DNA from: Deltaproteobacteria bacterium
GTDB lineage: Bacteria > Desulfobacterota > Desulfomonilia > UBA1062
Direction of reading: 5' to 3'
Assembly: GCA_018433085.1 (NCBI GenBank)
Contig: JAHDRW010000019.1
Location: forward strand, 217,979 to 281,978
Length of the DNA: 64,000 bases
The notes below the pieces were generated by a model that was not told the DNA's origin, ran no database searches, and worked only from the letters and a program-made list of their open reading frames with translations. This document shows positions 29,814-38,791 of the stretch, in pieces. Position 1 is the stretch's first letter. Each line of letters begins with the position of its first letter. Both the position numbers and the translations under genes were made by a program.

Positions 29814-30263
29814 ATGTCTGACGGCTTGGACATTCTCATTATCGACGACGAGCAGGAAGTATGCGATGTCCTGTCCGGACATATCCGGAAGTTCTACACC
29901 TGGGGCGAGATCGTCACCTTCACCGACGTGGAGAAGGCGACCGAATACTGCCAGAATCGCGAAGGGAGCATCATGCTGTTCATTCTGGACATATTCGTGG
30001 GATCGAGCAACGGGTTCTATCTCCTGGATGCCGTCTCGGACAAATATCCCAACGCCTACCACGACGCCATCATGATCACCGGCAGCGCCAACGAAGATGT
30101 GGTGGACATGTGCGTGGCCTCGGGGGTGAACCATCTTCTGGAAAAGCCGGTGAGGCCCTATGCGCTGCAGCTCGCGGTGAGGTCTATTGTCACGAAGTAT
30201 CTGAAGTTCGCCAAGATGCTGCTCAACAATCCGGACTTTGCGGAGACCATCGGGAGAATCTGA
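29814..30263 (+). CDS. Stand-alone response-regulator receiver protein
   Basis: 149 residues, a single CheY-like domain: acidic pocket IIDDEQE (about 10-16), phosphoacceptor D59 in FILDIFVG, Thr/Ser at MITGSAN, and the conserved Lys in LEKPVRP. A C-terminal tail of about 25 residues is too short for an output domain. GGGGG-rich ribosome site precedes the ATG. Likely a phospho-relay or protein-interaction regulator. No kinase gene is adjacent; the PAS kinase at 9027 is a possible but unproven partner. Confidence 0.88.
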   Translation: MSDGLDILIIDDEQEVCDVLSGHIRKFYTWGEIVTFTDVEKATEYCQNREGSIMLFILDIFVGSSNGFYLLDAVSDKYPNAYHDAIMITGSANEDVVDMCVASGVNHLLEKPVRPYALQLAVRSIVTKYLKFAKMLLNNPDFAETIGRI

Positions 30264-30276
30264 AAGAGGGCGTATT

Positions 30277-30300
30277 AAAAGGAAGGCGTGTTCCTGTTTT
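30277..30300 (+). terminator. Weak terminator after the response regulator
   Basis: AAAAGGAA can pair with TTCC and TTTT (two-base bulge TG) around loop GGCGTG, followed by CTTG. It lies between the convergent receiver and PilZ genes. Confidence 0.35.
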
Positions 30301-30327
30301 CTTGAGACGCTTAAAAAGGCGGGGAAT

Positions 30328-30720
30328 CTAGCGGTTGGGTTCCTGGTTGCACAGCCCCTGCCAGAGATCGTAGTCGGATACCTTGGTAATGATCACGGCC
30401 ATCACCTTGTTTCGCGAATCGAAGCGGACCACCTCGCCATAGAGGGTGAGCATGGGCGACGAGAGGTTCACGGTGATCGAGCTTCCCACGATGGTGTGTG
30501 CCTTGGGCGGGGTGAAGCGATTCTCACGGTCCTGGGGGAGCACAGGGAATTGCAGGCAAAGTCCTCCCCAGCTGATGTCTCTGGTTTCGGCAACGAGCCT
30601 GAAGTTCCTGTCCCTGGTGCTCAGGCTCAGGCGCGCACCTTCCGGGTGCTCGAGCTCTATGGTGATCATTGCCTTGATCTTCTTCTGCCTGCGTGTATAC
30701 TCTCTCTTGACCGATTCCAT
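30328..30720 (-). CDS. PilZ domain protein
   Basis: About 130 residues. A basic N-terminus (REYTRRQKKIKAMITIELE) provides the RxxxR region in variant form, and TRDISWGGLCLQF supplies DxSxxG. ATG 30720 is chosen because AGGAAGG lies four bases upstream; ATG 30735 would add five residues. Since the first arginine motif is atypical (RRQKK), c-di-GMP affinity may be reduced. Convergent with the receiver gene, divergent from the Sel1 gene at 30854. Confidence 0.75.
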   Translation of the reverse strand: MESVKREYTRRQKKIKAMITIELEHPEGARLSLSTRDRNFRLVAETRDISWGGLCLQFPVLPQDRENRFTPPKAHTIVGSSITVNLSSPMLTLYGEVVRFDSRNKVMAVIITKVSDYDLWQGLCNQEPNR

Positions 30721-30853
30721 GGCACCTTCCTGCATCAAATATACAACGGATCATACCAATTTCCCGGGTAAATTTCAATCCAATGCAATGAATGCCTTTG
30801 AATGTCGTTGTTTCATATAGGAAAATAGGCACGTATATGATAAGGAGCGTTCC

Positions 30854-31654
30854 ATGGAGTATATTATAGCCATTGCCGTGCTTGCCCTCATCGCAGCGGG
30901 GATCTGGTACCTTTCCCACAGGGCAAGGGGAGAGGACGGAGAGCATATCGTGCCCGGGGTCGCCAAGGCGGCCCAGAGCGGAGACGTGTTCGCCCAGTAC
31001 AAGCTCGCCTCCATGTATTACGAGGGCAAGGGCGTGCAGCCGAACAGCGAGGAGGCGGCGAAATGGTATCTCAAGGCCGCCCGGCAGGGCCACGTCGAAG
31101 CCCAGTTCATCCTGGGCATCATGCATGAGCGGGGCGACGGGGTTGAAAGGAACGACGACCAGGCATACCAGTGGATCTCCACGGCCGCCCAGCAGGGTCA
31201 TCCCCGGGCGAGAACCCTGCTCGAATCGGACAAGTGGCTCCTGTACCTCGATGCGAGAACGCAGGACAGGGATGAGCCCGGAGAGAGGACGGATGCTCCC
31301 GATGCGGGCGGCGATACCCCGGAAGTGACCAGGGAGCAGGTGGACGAGTACATCCGGAAGGCCGAGGACGGCGACATCGACGCCCAGTACAACCTCGGGG
31401 TCATCTTTTACCACGGCGAAGGGGTGGCCAGGGATTTCGACCAGGCCTATACCTGGTTCCGCAAGGCTGCAGAGCAGGACGACGCCGATGCCCAGTACAA
31501 CCTGGGTTTCATGTATGGGCGGGGCGAGGGGGTGCAGAAGGACCAGACCCAGTCCATGCAGTGGTTCAAGCGTGCAGCGGATCAGGGCCACGAAGGGGCC
31601 CGGGCGATCATCGAGAAGATTACGAAGAAGTCCGTGCCCGGGAGAAAGCAGTAG
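30854..31654 (+). CDS. Membrane-anchored Sel1-repeat protein
   Basis: 266 residues. One N-terminal helix (about 2-20) anchors it, leaving the repeats on one side of the membrane. Four Sel1 (SLR) repeats are visible in two pairs, about 46-117 and 176-248, with the AxYxLGxxYxxGxGV pattern (AQYKLASMYYEGKGV, AQYNLGVIFYHGEGV, AQYNLGFMYGRGEGV). An acidic, Pro/Gly-rich linker of about 45 residues separates the pairs. AGGAG precedes the ATG. Such proteins are scaffolds; the partner is unknown. rnhA follows 14 nt later. Confidence 0.85.
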   Translation: MEYIIAIAVLALIAAGIWYLSHRARGEDGEHIVPGVAKAAQSGDVFAQYKLASMYYEGKGVQPNSEEAAKWYLKAARQGHVEAQFILGIMHERGDGVERNDDQAYQWISTAAQQGHPRARTLLESDKWLLYLDARTQDRDEPGERTDAPDAGGDTPEVTREQVDEYIRKAEDGDIDAQYNLGVIFYHGEGVARDFDQAYTWFRKAAEQDDADAQYNLGFMYGRGEGVQKDQTQSMQWFKRAADQGHEGARAIIEKITKKSVPGRKQ

Positions 31655-31668
31655 TTCCCCAAAACGCC

Positions 31669-32466
31669 ATGGCAAAGACCGGAAAACGATTCTATGCAGT
31701 TCTCAAAGGGCTGAACCCGGGTATCTACGACCTCTGGACCGGTCAGGGAGGGGCCGAGGAACAGGTGAGGTCCTTTCCCGGCGCTGTCTATAAGGGGTTC
31801 GCCACACGTGACGATGCCCGGGAATATGCGGCCCGGTCCGGATACCCGAACCTGCCCGACCGTACCACCGGGGGGCACCCGGAGACGATACAGCCAGGCT
31901 CGCAGGCCCCGGTACGCCGGGAAAACCAGGAAGAGGCCAGGGGCCCGGAGCCACGCACACCCGAACAGGGCGTGGTGATATACGCCGATGGAGGCAGCAT
32001 CAATAATCCCGGACCGGGCGGCTATGGTGTGGTCATCAAGGAGGGGAAGCGGCGGTGCGAGCTCTCGGGCGGTTTCCGTCTCACCACGAACAACCGGATG
32101 GAGCTCACGGCCGTTATCGAGGGGCTCAAGTCCCTTGAGGGAGGCCCTGCACGGCCGGTGAGCGTATACACCGACTCCCGGTACGTGGTTGACGGCATCA
32201 GCAGGGGGTGGGCAAAGAGGTGGAAAAGACAGGGCTGGATGCGCGATGCCCGACACCGGGCGGAGAACATCGACCTCTGGGCAGTGCTGTTGGATCTCTC
32301 TGAGCGCTATAAGCCAAGATTCGTGTGGGTAAAGGGACATGCAGGCATCGTCGAGAACGAGCGGTGCGACACGCTGGCAAAACAGGCGGCCCTACGCCCC
32401 GGTCTTCCCCCCGACCACGCCTACGAGAAGGGCGAGACCGGGGTGAACCAGCCCACGCTGTTTTAG
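31669..32466 (+). CDS. rnhA: Ribonuclease HI with N-terminal hybrid-binding domain
   Basis: Degrades the RNA strand of RNA-DNA hybrids. 265 residues: an RNase HI N-terminal (HBD/viroplasmin-like) domain at about 6-52 (FYAVLKGLNPGIYDLW, YKGFATRDDAREYA), a variable linker to about 100, and the catalytic domain with the four carboxylates in IYADGGS, NNRMELTA, YTDSRYVVDG and ENERCDTLAK. ATG 31669 gives a family-like start; frames open further upstream lie inside the Sel1 gene. Domain order matches eukaryote-like and some bacterial RNase HI. Confidence 0.93.
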   Translation: MAKTGKRFYAVLKGLNPGIYDLWTGQGGAEEQVRSFPGAVYKGFATRDDAREYAARSGYPNLPDRTTGGHPETIQPGSQAPVRRENQEEARGPEPRTPEQGVVIYADGGSINNPGPGGYGVVIKEGKRRCELSGGFRLTTNNRMELTAVIEGLKSLEGGPARPVSVYTDSRYVVDGISRGWAKRWKRQGWMRDARHRAENIDLWAVLLDLSERYKPRFVWVKGHAGIVENERCDTLAKQAALRPGLPPDHAYEKGETGVNQPTLF

Positions 32467-32482
32467 GCCCGCGGCGGATACA

Positions 32483-33100
32483 TCAGGCCGCCCTGGTCTG
32501 ATATGCGGGTTCCTTCTTCGCGGAGTAATCTTCCCAGACCCTTGTCTTCCAGGATCGGCACGCATCGTGCGCTCCGTATACATGGACCGAGGAACGGGCA
32601 ACCTTGTTTCTGCGCAGACCGGAGAGGCCGATCATGGTCAGGCCCGCGATGACCATGAACCCTGACTGGGAACCGGATGACGAACCCCGGGCCTGTTGGA
32701 CAGGGGATCCGTGATAAGAGCCCTCCGTTATGGTCCATTCCTCCCGCACCGAGGCGCAGTGCCTGTCGCAGAGGACCGACACGCACATGGTGTGGGGATC
32801 GATCGAGTAGATCAGACCGCCTCCCACGCGGGAAGTTTCGGTGAAAAGCTTGCCGCCCGCCCGGGAAAAAAACGGGGTGTTCCATCCGTCTTCATCAGCC
32901 TGCACAAAGAGGTCCAGGATGCCGGGAAGAAAGGCCGTTTCTTGAGAAGGTGCCGGGTCGACGGACACCGAGGAGTGCTCCCATCCGATCGGAAAGCTCT
33001 CGGCAAGAGGACCTGCACTCATGCCGAACGCCGGAGAAGCCTGCGTGCACAACGCAAACCAGGCCGCACATACAGATACGAACGCCACTACTTTACCCAT
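32483..33100 (-). CDS. Exported protein with C-terminal membrane segment, unknown
   Basis: 205 residues, not recognised. A signal peptide (MGKVVAFVSVCAAWFALC, cleavage near AFG) is followed by about 120 residues without known motif, a Ser/Gly-rich linker (SSSGSQSG), a hydrophobic segment GFMVIAGLTMIGLSGLRR and a further 40 hydrophilic residues. The segment plus double Arg resembles the end of a PEP-CTERM-like sorting tail, but lacks the PEP box and is not terminal. AGGAGG nine bases upstream fixes ATG 33100. Convergent with rnhA. Confidence 0.6.
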   Translation of the reverse strand: MGKVVAFVSVCAAWFALCTQASPAFGMSAGPLAESFPIGWEHSSVSVDPAPSQETAFLPGILDLFVQADEDGWNTPFFSRAGGKLFTETSRVGGGLIYSIDPHTMCVSVLCDRHCASVREEWTITEGSYHGSPVQQARGSSSGSQSGFMVIAGLTMIGLSGLRRNKVARSSVHVYGAHDACRSWKTRVWEDYSAKKEPAYQTRAA

Positions 33101-33378
33101 TACAAAACGCCTCCTGATTGAAATCGACAATCAAGAAATTATGATGGTATCGATCTTCTTAAGCCAGCACCCCAATAGTGAAAAACACGAAAGGAAATTA
33201 AGTGTCGGAGTTAAATCACGGAATGTGATATTTGTCAATCAAATAAGTTCGAAAGAACGATAAAAATCACCCGTTTCCCGGTTTGATAAGGAAAAAGCGG
33301 TTTTCGGGGAGCCTGAACGGCACACAGCAGGCTCGCGCCGGGGGCATAATAGCCCTTGCACTCTCCGAAAATATCCCT

Positions 33379-33798
33379 ATGGTAAAGATCATGCTGCTCA
33401 AAATATTCCTCGCCTTCACCCTCATTCCCATTGCAGAGATCTATCTTCTGGTCAGGGTCGGCGAGTATATCGGCGCACTCAATACCGTGGCGATGGTCGT
33501 GCTCACCGGGGTCGTCGGGGCAACCCTCGCCCGTGTGCAGGGCATGCATACGATGTATAAGATTCGTACGAGCATTCAGCAGCGGAAGATACCCTCCCGG
33601 GAGCTCACGGACGCCCTGCTGATTCTCGTGGCAGGGATTCTGCTCCTGACGCCCGGCTTCATCACCGACACGGCCGGCATCGTGCTGCTCATTCCCATGG
33701 GAAGGGCAATCGTGCGCAAAAGGCTTCTGAAGAAAATAGGGAGCTGGGCCGATAGTCAGAGGATCCACATCGACATCTCTTCGCGGGATCACTTCTAG
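33379..33798 (+). CDS. fxsA: FxsA family membrane protein
   Basis: 139 residues. Membrane helices at about 5-22, 28-48 and 78-108 with the FxsA pattern (LIPIAEIYLLVRVGEYIGAL, ARVQGMHTM, LLTPGFITDTAG). In E. coli FxsA (suppressor of F exclusion of phage T7) interferes with phage exclusion by the F plasmid; its normal role is unknown. ATG 33379 or 33391 (MLLKIF) are both possible; neither has a strong ribosome site. The 33101-33378 spacer upstream is AT-rich and holds no gene. Confidence 0.85.
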   Translation: MVKIMLLKIFLAFTLIPIAEIYLLVRVGEYIGALNTVAMVVLTGVVGATLARVQGMHTMYKIRTSIQQRKIPSRELTDALLILVAGILLLTPGFITDTAGIVLLIPMGRAIVRKRLLKKIGSWADSQRIHIDISSRDHF

Positions 33799-33945
33799 AG
33801 AATCGTGGGGAGATTCACAGAGAACCCGACGGAGCGAAGGTTGTCCGGTTGAAAAATGCGAGCCTTTCGGCCGGATGCGCCCGGTACACCGGCAGGAAAG
33901 CCCAGGCGGGAGCAGACATCCGAAACCGGGAAAACGCAAGGGGGA

Positions 33946-34284
33946 CTATCCGGAGCAGATATGTTCCCAGGACTCGTCGTTGGACGTGCCCGAGATGGAG
34001 AGTGCACCCTCTCCCCGGAGGGTGTCGATTCGCACGATAGTGCCGTTGACCGTGAGGGAGTGGGCGGGGAACATGATCCTGATGTGCGCCCCGATGTAAT
34101 CTCCGATCTGCGATGACTTGATGAACTTGAACAGGTTGGGGGCCACCAGACACATGCCGTTTCTGCTGATGTCCTTTGCATACCCCCGGCCGCTCAGGTA
34201 TATCCCCATCTTGAGCAGAGCGGTGATCTTCACCTTTTTCCGCTCGTGCCTTCTCTGCTCTCTGATGCCCGCTTTGTCTGCCAT
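33946..34284 (-). CDS. PilZ domain protein
   Basis: About 112 residues. RRHERKKVKI carries RxxxR and KDISRNGMCLV carries DxSxxG, so both c-di-GMP contacts are conserved. ATG 34284 begins MADKAGIREQRRHERKK; an earlier ATG at 34356 would add 24 residues without domain. The N-terminal arrangement is similar to the protein at 3968, suggesting paralogues. It lies downstream of dinB on the same strand but its own promoter is likely, given the 160-nt spacer. Confidence 0.8.
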   Translation of the reverse strand: MADKAGIREQRRHERKKVKITALLKMGIYLSGRGYAKDISRNGMCLVAPNLFKFIKSSQIGDYIGAHIRIMFPAHSLTVNGTIVRIDTLRGEGALSISGTSNDESWEHICSG

Positions 34285-34446
34285 ACGATAAATAAAACCC
34301 CTCTTGTTCTCGGGTGCCGCGATGTCGGTTGAAGGCCCGTGTATACAATGAGACAACGATATCTATAGCGTAACGATATCTGCCGGTCAAGCACCTCCTG
34401 AAAGTTTTCGGAACACGAGCACCGTGGTGCCCGACCGGACATTGCT

Positions 34447-35559
34447 TCAGAACATGTCCTTTCGCCCGATGCCGCCGCAGAAGGGGAGCAGGAGCTGGAC
34501 CGGTCGTGACGGGCTGTCTTCGGGACGGTCGAAGTTCGATACCGTGATCCCCAGGAGCCTCACCTTTCTGGTACCCGCCTCGGTCTCCTTGAGCAGCAGG
34601 AGGACCTGGTCGAGGATCTCCTCAGCATCGTTGAGCATGCGGCCGAGCGTGACGCTCCTGGTGATGCTCTGGAAGTCGTGATACTTGAGCTTGAGCACCA
34701 CGGTCCTTCCCTTGAGTCCCTTTCTCCTGAGCAGTGAGCCGACAGAGCCGGCGAGCTCGGAGAGCAGCGCTATCATCTCGTTTGTGTCGTCGATGTCCTC
34801 AATCAGGGTGATCTCCTTGCCCAGGGATTTCCGTATCCGCTCGGGCATGACGGGTCGGTCGTCGATGCCGTGAGCGATGCTGTGGAAAAATTGTCCCACC
34901 TTGCCGAAGAGCCTGACGAGGCGCTCCTGCGGTACCTGTCTGAGCTCTGCACCGCAGGTGATCCCCAAGGACCGCATTTTCTGCTCGGTCACCCTGCCCA
35001 CACCGAAGAACTTGCCGATGGGGAGCCGATCGATGAACTCTTGCGCCTGCCCGGGAGTCACCACCGTGAGACCGTCCGGCTTGCGGTAATCCGAGGCCGC
35101 CTTTGCCAGGAACTTGTTGTACGAAACACCTGCCGAGGCCGTGAGTGCCGTTTTCTCCCGTATTTCCGCGCGCAGCCGACGCGCCGTTTCGGTGGCGGAT
35201 ACAAGGGCCTCTCGGTTGCGGGTCACGTCCAGAAACGCCTCGTCCAGGGAAAGGGGCTCCACCAGATCGGTATACCCTTGGAAGATCTCCATAATCTGCC
35301 GTGAGGCCTGCCGGTAGGCGTCAAACCGGGGATGGATGAAGACCGCGCCCGGGCAGAGCCTCCTGGCGCGGGAGGAGGGCATGGCGGAATGGACCCCGAA
35401 TTTTCTGGCCTCGTACGAGCACGCGGCCACCACGCCCCGGCTGCCCGGATCGCCGCCCACAATGACCGGTCTTCCGCGCAGGCGGGGATTGTCACGCTGC
35501 TCGACCGAGGCATAGAACGCGTCCATGTCTATGTGGATGATCTTGCGGATATCTTCCAT
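34447..35559 (-). CDS. dinB: DNA polymerase IV (Y-family, translesion)
   Basis: 370 residues. Palm carboxylates are in IHIDMDAFYASVE (D11, D13 region) and SLDEAFLDVT (about 103-112); finger, thumb and little-finger domains follow. A beta-clamp motif QLLLPF lies near the C-terminus. AAGGGG is upstream of the ATG at 35559. It starts 14 nt after the TerB-like gene on the same strand, so the two are probably co-transcribed. No LexA-like box was identified with confidence. Confidence 0.95.
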   Translation of the reverse strand: MEDIRKIIHIDMDAFYASVEQRDNPRLRGRPVIVGGDPGSRGVVAACSYEARKFGVHSAMPSSRARRLCPGAVFIHPRFDAYRQASRQIMEIFQGYTDLVEPLSLDEAFLDVTRNREALVSATETARRLRAEIREKTALTASAGVSYNKFLAKAASDYRKPDGLTVVTPGQAQEFIDRLPIGKFFGVGRVTEQKMRSLGITCGAELRQVPQERLVRLFGKVGQFFHSIAHGIDDRPVMPERIRKSLGKEITLIEDIDDTNEMIALLSELAGSVGSLLRRKGLKGRTVVLKLKYHDFQSITRSVTLGRMLNDAEEILDQVLLLLKETEAGTRKVRLLGITVSNFDRPEDSPSRPVQLLLPFCGGIGRKDMF

Positions 35560-35573
35560 ACATGCCCCTTTTT

Positions 35574-36029
35574 TCAGACCAGGGCATCCTTTACCTTGAG
35601 CTTTGCCTCGATGAGCTGGGAATGGTCGAGGCGGAGCAACCTTCCCAGAGAGTGCACCAGGTGATCTTCATGCTTTTCCAGCTTGCCGTCCGCATAGATG
35701 ACCCTCCAGATCATCTCGATGACCCGGACCTTTTCCTCCTCGGTGTAGTTCTGGTTGATCAGCCTGGCGAAACGCCAGAGGTCGATGCTCTGTCTCATCT
35801 CCACACGGGCATCGTTCATGACGGCAGATGCCTCGTCCCGCTCGAGCCCGTAGTCGTGCGTGAGGATGGAAACGATGGTCTGCTCCTCGTCCTCGCTGAA
35901 CTCGCCGTCGATATGCGCCATCTCCAGCAACAGCGCGCAGGCGGCCACCGTAATGCCGTGCTCCCCGTGCGATTCGCCGGGAACGGGTTTTTCGCCCGAG
36001 CCGAGAATGCGTTTTACGAGATCGATCAT
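35574..36029 (-). CDS. TerB-family protein
   Basis: 151 residues, all-helical. The pattern AACALLLEMAHIDGEFSEDE and MIWRVIYADGKLEKHED shows the two TerB half-repeats, each with an acidic metal-binding loop (DGEFS, DGKLE). TerB proteins (DjlA N-terminal-like) are linked to tellurite resistance and stress sensing, but the family is broad. ATG 36029 is supported by GGAG seven bases upstream. First gene of an apparent two-gene unit with dinB. Confidence 0.88.
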   Translation of the reverse strand: MIDLVKRILGSGEKPVPGESHGEHGITVAACALLLEMAHIDGEFSEDEEQTIVSILTHDYGLERDEASAVMNDARVEMRQSIDLWRFARLINQNYTEEEKVRVIEMIWRVIYADGKLEKHEDHLVHSLGRLLRLDHSQLIEAKLKVKDALV

Positions 36030-36444
36030 GCCTGCTCTCCGTCCATAAAGAAAGAATAACAAAAAAAACCGGGTAGAGAAAGGAGGGTATTTCGCTTCAC
36101 AACACGGTATCGAACCGCGGTATACCGGTAAATAATCCAAAAAGATTGTAGAGAACCGGCAGTTGTAGTACACGTGCATCAATTACCCGCACGATTTGAG
36201 AATCCGTCTGAGAGAACTGATAAGGGTATGAGAAAAAGCAATCCGGACGGGAAGGCGAGAAATCACTCACTGCACCGGCACACAAAGACGCCGGGGAGGG
36301 TTTCGGAAAGCCGGGGAGAATCTCCCTGGACGTGGTGCAGCCGAGGGCGCACCGTCACCGGCCCGAGGTGTGCGCCCCCCCATGGAACGGGGCGTATCCG
36401 AGTGAGCGGATCATGCCCTGTCACGGATATAAAGTGGAGGACTC
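36030..36444. other. Spacer between TerB and cysteine desulfurase genes
   Basis: These 415 bases lie between divergent genes and should hold both promoters. The first 150 bases are AT-rich (a run of eight A on plus near 36060); the rest is GC-rich. I found no convincing gene, hairpin or paired promoter boxes. Confidence 0.5.
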
Positions 36445-37599
36445 ATGAAAGACAGCTTGCACCCTCCGGTCTATCTCGACTTTAACGCCACCACCCCGCT
36501 CGATCCCGCGGTGATCGAGGCCATGAAGGAGTTCATCTCCCCGGAGTTCGGCAACCCGTCGAGCACGCACTTCTACGGGATCGCGCCAAGGCGCGCGGTG
36601 GAAAAGGCGCGCGGTCAGGTTGCGGCGCTCCTGAACTGCAGTCCGCCCGAGATCGTCTTCACCGGCTGCGCGACCGAATCGAACAACCTCGCCATCAAGG
36701 GGATCGCCGCGGCACAAAAGCACCGGGGCAACCACATCGTCACCACCCGGATAGAGCACCCCGCGGTCCTGGAGGTCTGTGCGCACCTCGAGCGAAACGG
36801 GTTCGTGGTGACCTGTCTGCCCGTGGACGCGCACGGACTGGTCGATGTGCGCGCCGTCGAGCAGTCCGTGCATGACCGGACCATCCTGATCTCGGTCATG
36901 CACGCGAACAACGAGGTGGGGACCGTACAACCCGTGGAGGAGATCGCGGAGATCGCCCGAAGCCGCGGCATCGCCCTGCACACCGACGCCGCCCAGACCC
37001 CGGGCAAGATGTCCGTGGATGTTCAGGCGCTCGGCGTGGACCTTCTGACCATTGCCGGGCACAAGCTCTACGCCCCCAAGGGTGTGGGCGCGCTCTACCT
37101 GCGTGAGGGTATCGGCGTGGAGCCCCTTCTTTACGGCGCGGGGCAGGAACGGGGCATAAGGCCTGGGACGGAAAACGTCATCGCTATCGTGGGCCTGGGC
37201 ATGGCCTGTGAGCTGGCTGCGCAAAACCGGGAACAGGACGCGCTGCACATGAAGACGATGCGGGATCTGCTCCATTCAGGCATTGCAGAGTCGGTCCGCG
37301 ACGTGCGGCTCAACGGCCATCCGGAGAAGCGGCTGCCCAATACGCTCAGTCTCTCGTTTAAGGGGATCGAGGCCGGGATGCTCCTGGAAGAGATCGGGCT
37401 CGACGTGGCGGCTTCTGCCGGCGCGGCCTGCCACTCAGGCGAGGTGATGATATCCCACGTGCTTGCCGCCATGGGGGTGCCCGAGGAATGGGCGAAGGGA
37501 ACGCTCCGCCTGAGTACCGGCCGCACGACCACCCGGGAAGATATACTCACCGCGGTGCGCGCCATTGCGGACGCGGTCAGGACCCTGCGCTCTCGTTGA
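36445..37599 (+). CDS. Cysteine desulfurase (NifS/IscS-like)
   Basis: PLP enzyme moving sulfur from cysteine to an active-site persulfide for Fe-S or thio-cofactor synthesis. 384 residues. Visible: YLDFNATTPLDP start, TRIEHPAVLE with the catalytic His, HTDAAQ with the PLP Asp, PLP lysine K207 in AGHKLYAPKG, RPGTENV, and C329 in SAGAACHSG. The Cys loop differs from the common SSGSACTS, hinting at a specialised member. GGAGG is four bases from the ATG. No iscU, nifU or suf gene is adjacent. Confidence 0.92.
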   Translation: MKDSLHPPVYLDFNATTPLDPAVIEAMKEFISPEFGNPSSTHFYGIAPRRAVEKARGQVAALLNCSPPEIVFTGCATESNNLAIKGIAAAQKHRGNHIVTTRIEHPAVLEVCAHLERNGFVVTCLPVDAHGLVDVRAVEQSVHDRTILISVMHANNEVGTVQPVEEIAEIARSRGIALHTDAAQTPGKMSVDVQALGVDLLTIAGHKLYAPKGVGALYLREGIGVEPLLYGAGQERGIRPGTENVIAIVGLGMACELAAQNREQDALHMKTMRDLLHSGIAESVRDVRLNGHPEKRLPNTLSLSFKGIEAGMLLEEIGLDVAASAGAACHSGEVMISHVLAAMGVPEEWAKGTLRLSTGRTTTREDILTAVRAIADAVRTLRSR

Positions 37600-37714
37600 A
37601 CGAACGCGCCCCATGAAAGGGGAGGGGAGCGGTTCATTCCCCGGCTCTTTCAGTCAGCAAGGCATGGTCATGTTCAGCACGTCTTGAACGGGTGCCTTTT
37701 TGCCGATGTGAGAG

Positions 37715-38581
37715 CTATTTGCCCTCGAAGAACCCCCGGACGATCCCGGTGACCTCTTTGGGCTTTTCCATGGGAATGAGGTGCCCGGCTCCCTCGATGA
37801 GACGGTATTCGGCGCGGCTCATGGAGGACGCGGCCTTCCTGAGATCGATGTAGGCCCTGTTCTCGCTCAGCTCGCCTTCCAGGACCAGGGCGGGGCAGCT
37901 TACCTTGGGCAGCAGGGGCCAGGGGTCGTGGTGCATGCCCCCCATGAAGAGCGAGGCCTCGTGCCTGGGCGAGCAGGCGAGCGCAAGCCCGCCTGCGTGG
38001 TGTTCCCTGATACCGTGCCGGATATAGAGGTCGAGCATCTCGCGATCCCAGCCGTGAAACAGGGTTTTCGACTTCAGGTAGGCATATGCCTCTTCCCTGG
38101 TGTTCCAACGGGACTTCCGCCGGATGGACCGGGAGGCCAGGGGATGCTCGTCCACCTTGAGGCGCAACCGGTAAAGGTCCTGGGGAAGGAAGATGGGTTC
38201 GATGAGGATCAGGCCCCTTGCCGCGAGGCCGAACTCGGTGTGGGCCAGGGTGAGGACCGTGGCCCCCATGGAATGCCCCACGAGGCCGGGGTTTTCGATT
38301 CCCAGCCGCGAGCAGAAAAGGGCGAGGTCTTCGGCGAGGCGTAACCAGCGCAGCCCGCCGTCTTCGGGTTCCGCGGACCGGTGGTCGCAGAAGTACGGGG
38401 CAACGACCCGGTAGGCGGGGGCGAGCTCCCGGGCTATGGGATGCCACAGCCAGGGAAGGAACCCGGTGGCGTGCATGAGGATGAGGGTGGGTCCCCGGCC
38501 TTCATACAACAGGTAGGAAATCTCCGCATCCCCGATATCCTGGGCCAGGGCGCGCGGCTGGTTGTGATCGGACTCCGGCAT
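37715..38581 (-). CDS. Alpha/beta hydrolase
   Basis: 288 residues with the alpha/beta-hydrolase core: LILMHATGF oxyanion strand, nucleophile Ser in VGHSMGA (near 100), and His in GAGHLIPMEKP near the C-terminus. No signal peptide. AGGAGG four bases upstream fixes ATG 38581. It lies downstream of the ABC operon on the same strand but separated by about 210 nt with a strong hairpin, so probably independent. Substrate cannot be read from sequence. Confidence 0.88.
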   Translation of the reverse strand: MPESDHNQPRALAQDIGDAEISYLLYEGRGPTLILMHATGFLPWLWHPIARELAPAYRVVAPYFCDHRSAEPEDGGLRWLRLAEDLALFCSRLGIENPGLVGHSMGATVLTLAHTEFGLAARGLILIEPIFLPQDLYRLRLKVDEHPLASRSIRRKSRWNTREEAYAYLKSKTLFHGWDREMLDLYIRHGIREHHAGGLALACSPRHEASLFMGGMHHDPWPLLPKVSCPALVLEGELSENRAYIDLRKAASSMSRAEYRLIEGAGHLIPMEKPKEVTGIVRGFFEGK

Positions 38582-38730
38582 TGTGCCTCCTTGTATGCGA
38601 ACCCTCGAACATGCCTGATATATCAATCTCACCGGTAGTTTTATTATAAGAAATACCCTCGTCCGGTTCAATGAGAATGTTCAAGCGAGGCTCACAGGGC
38701 TACAACCGGAAAATCTGCCGCCGGGCATTA

Positions 38731-38764
38731 CGCCCCTGCTCCGGGATACCCCCGGACAGGGGCG
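38731..38764 (-). terminator. Long stable hairpin downstream of the Gld-like operon
   Basis: CGCCCCTG pairs with CAGGGGCG and, after one bulged base, TCCGGG pairs with CCCGGA, giving about 14 pairs. It lies 28 nt beyond the DUF4340 stop in the direction of transcription. There is no T tract, so it may act as an mRNA end stabiliser rather than an intrinsic terminator. Confidence 0.5.
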
Positions 38765-38791
38765 GATATAAATGCGGGTAACAAAGGCCCG

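Noticed and set aside
36174..36485. Open frame of about 100 codons before the cysteine desulfurase
   Set aside because: It overlaps the real start, has no ribosome site and poor codon bias.
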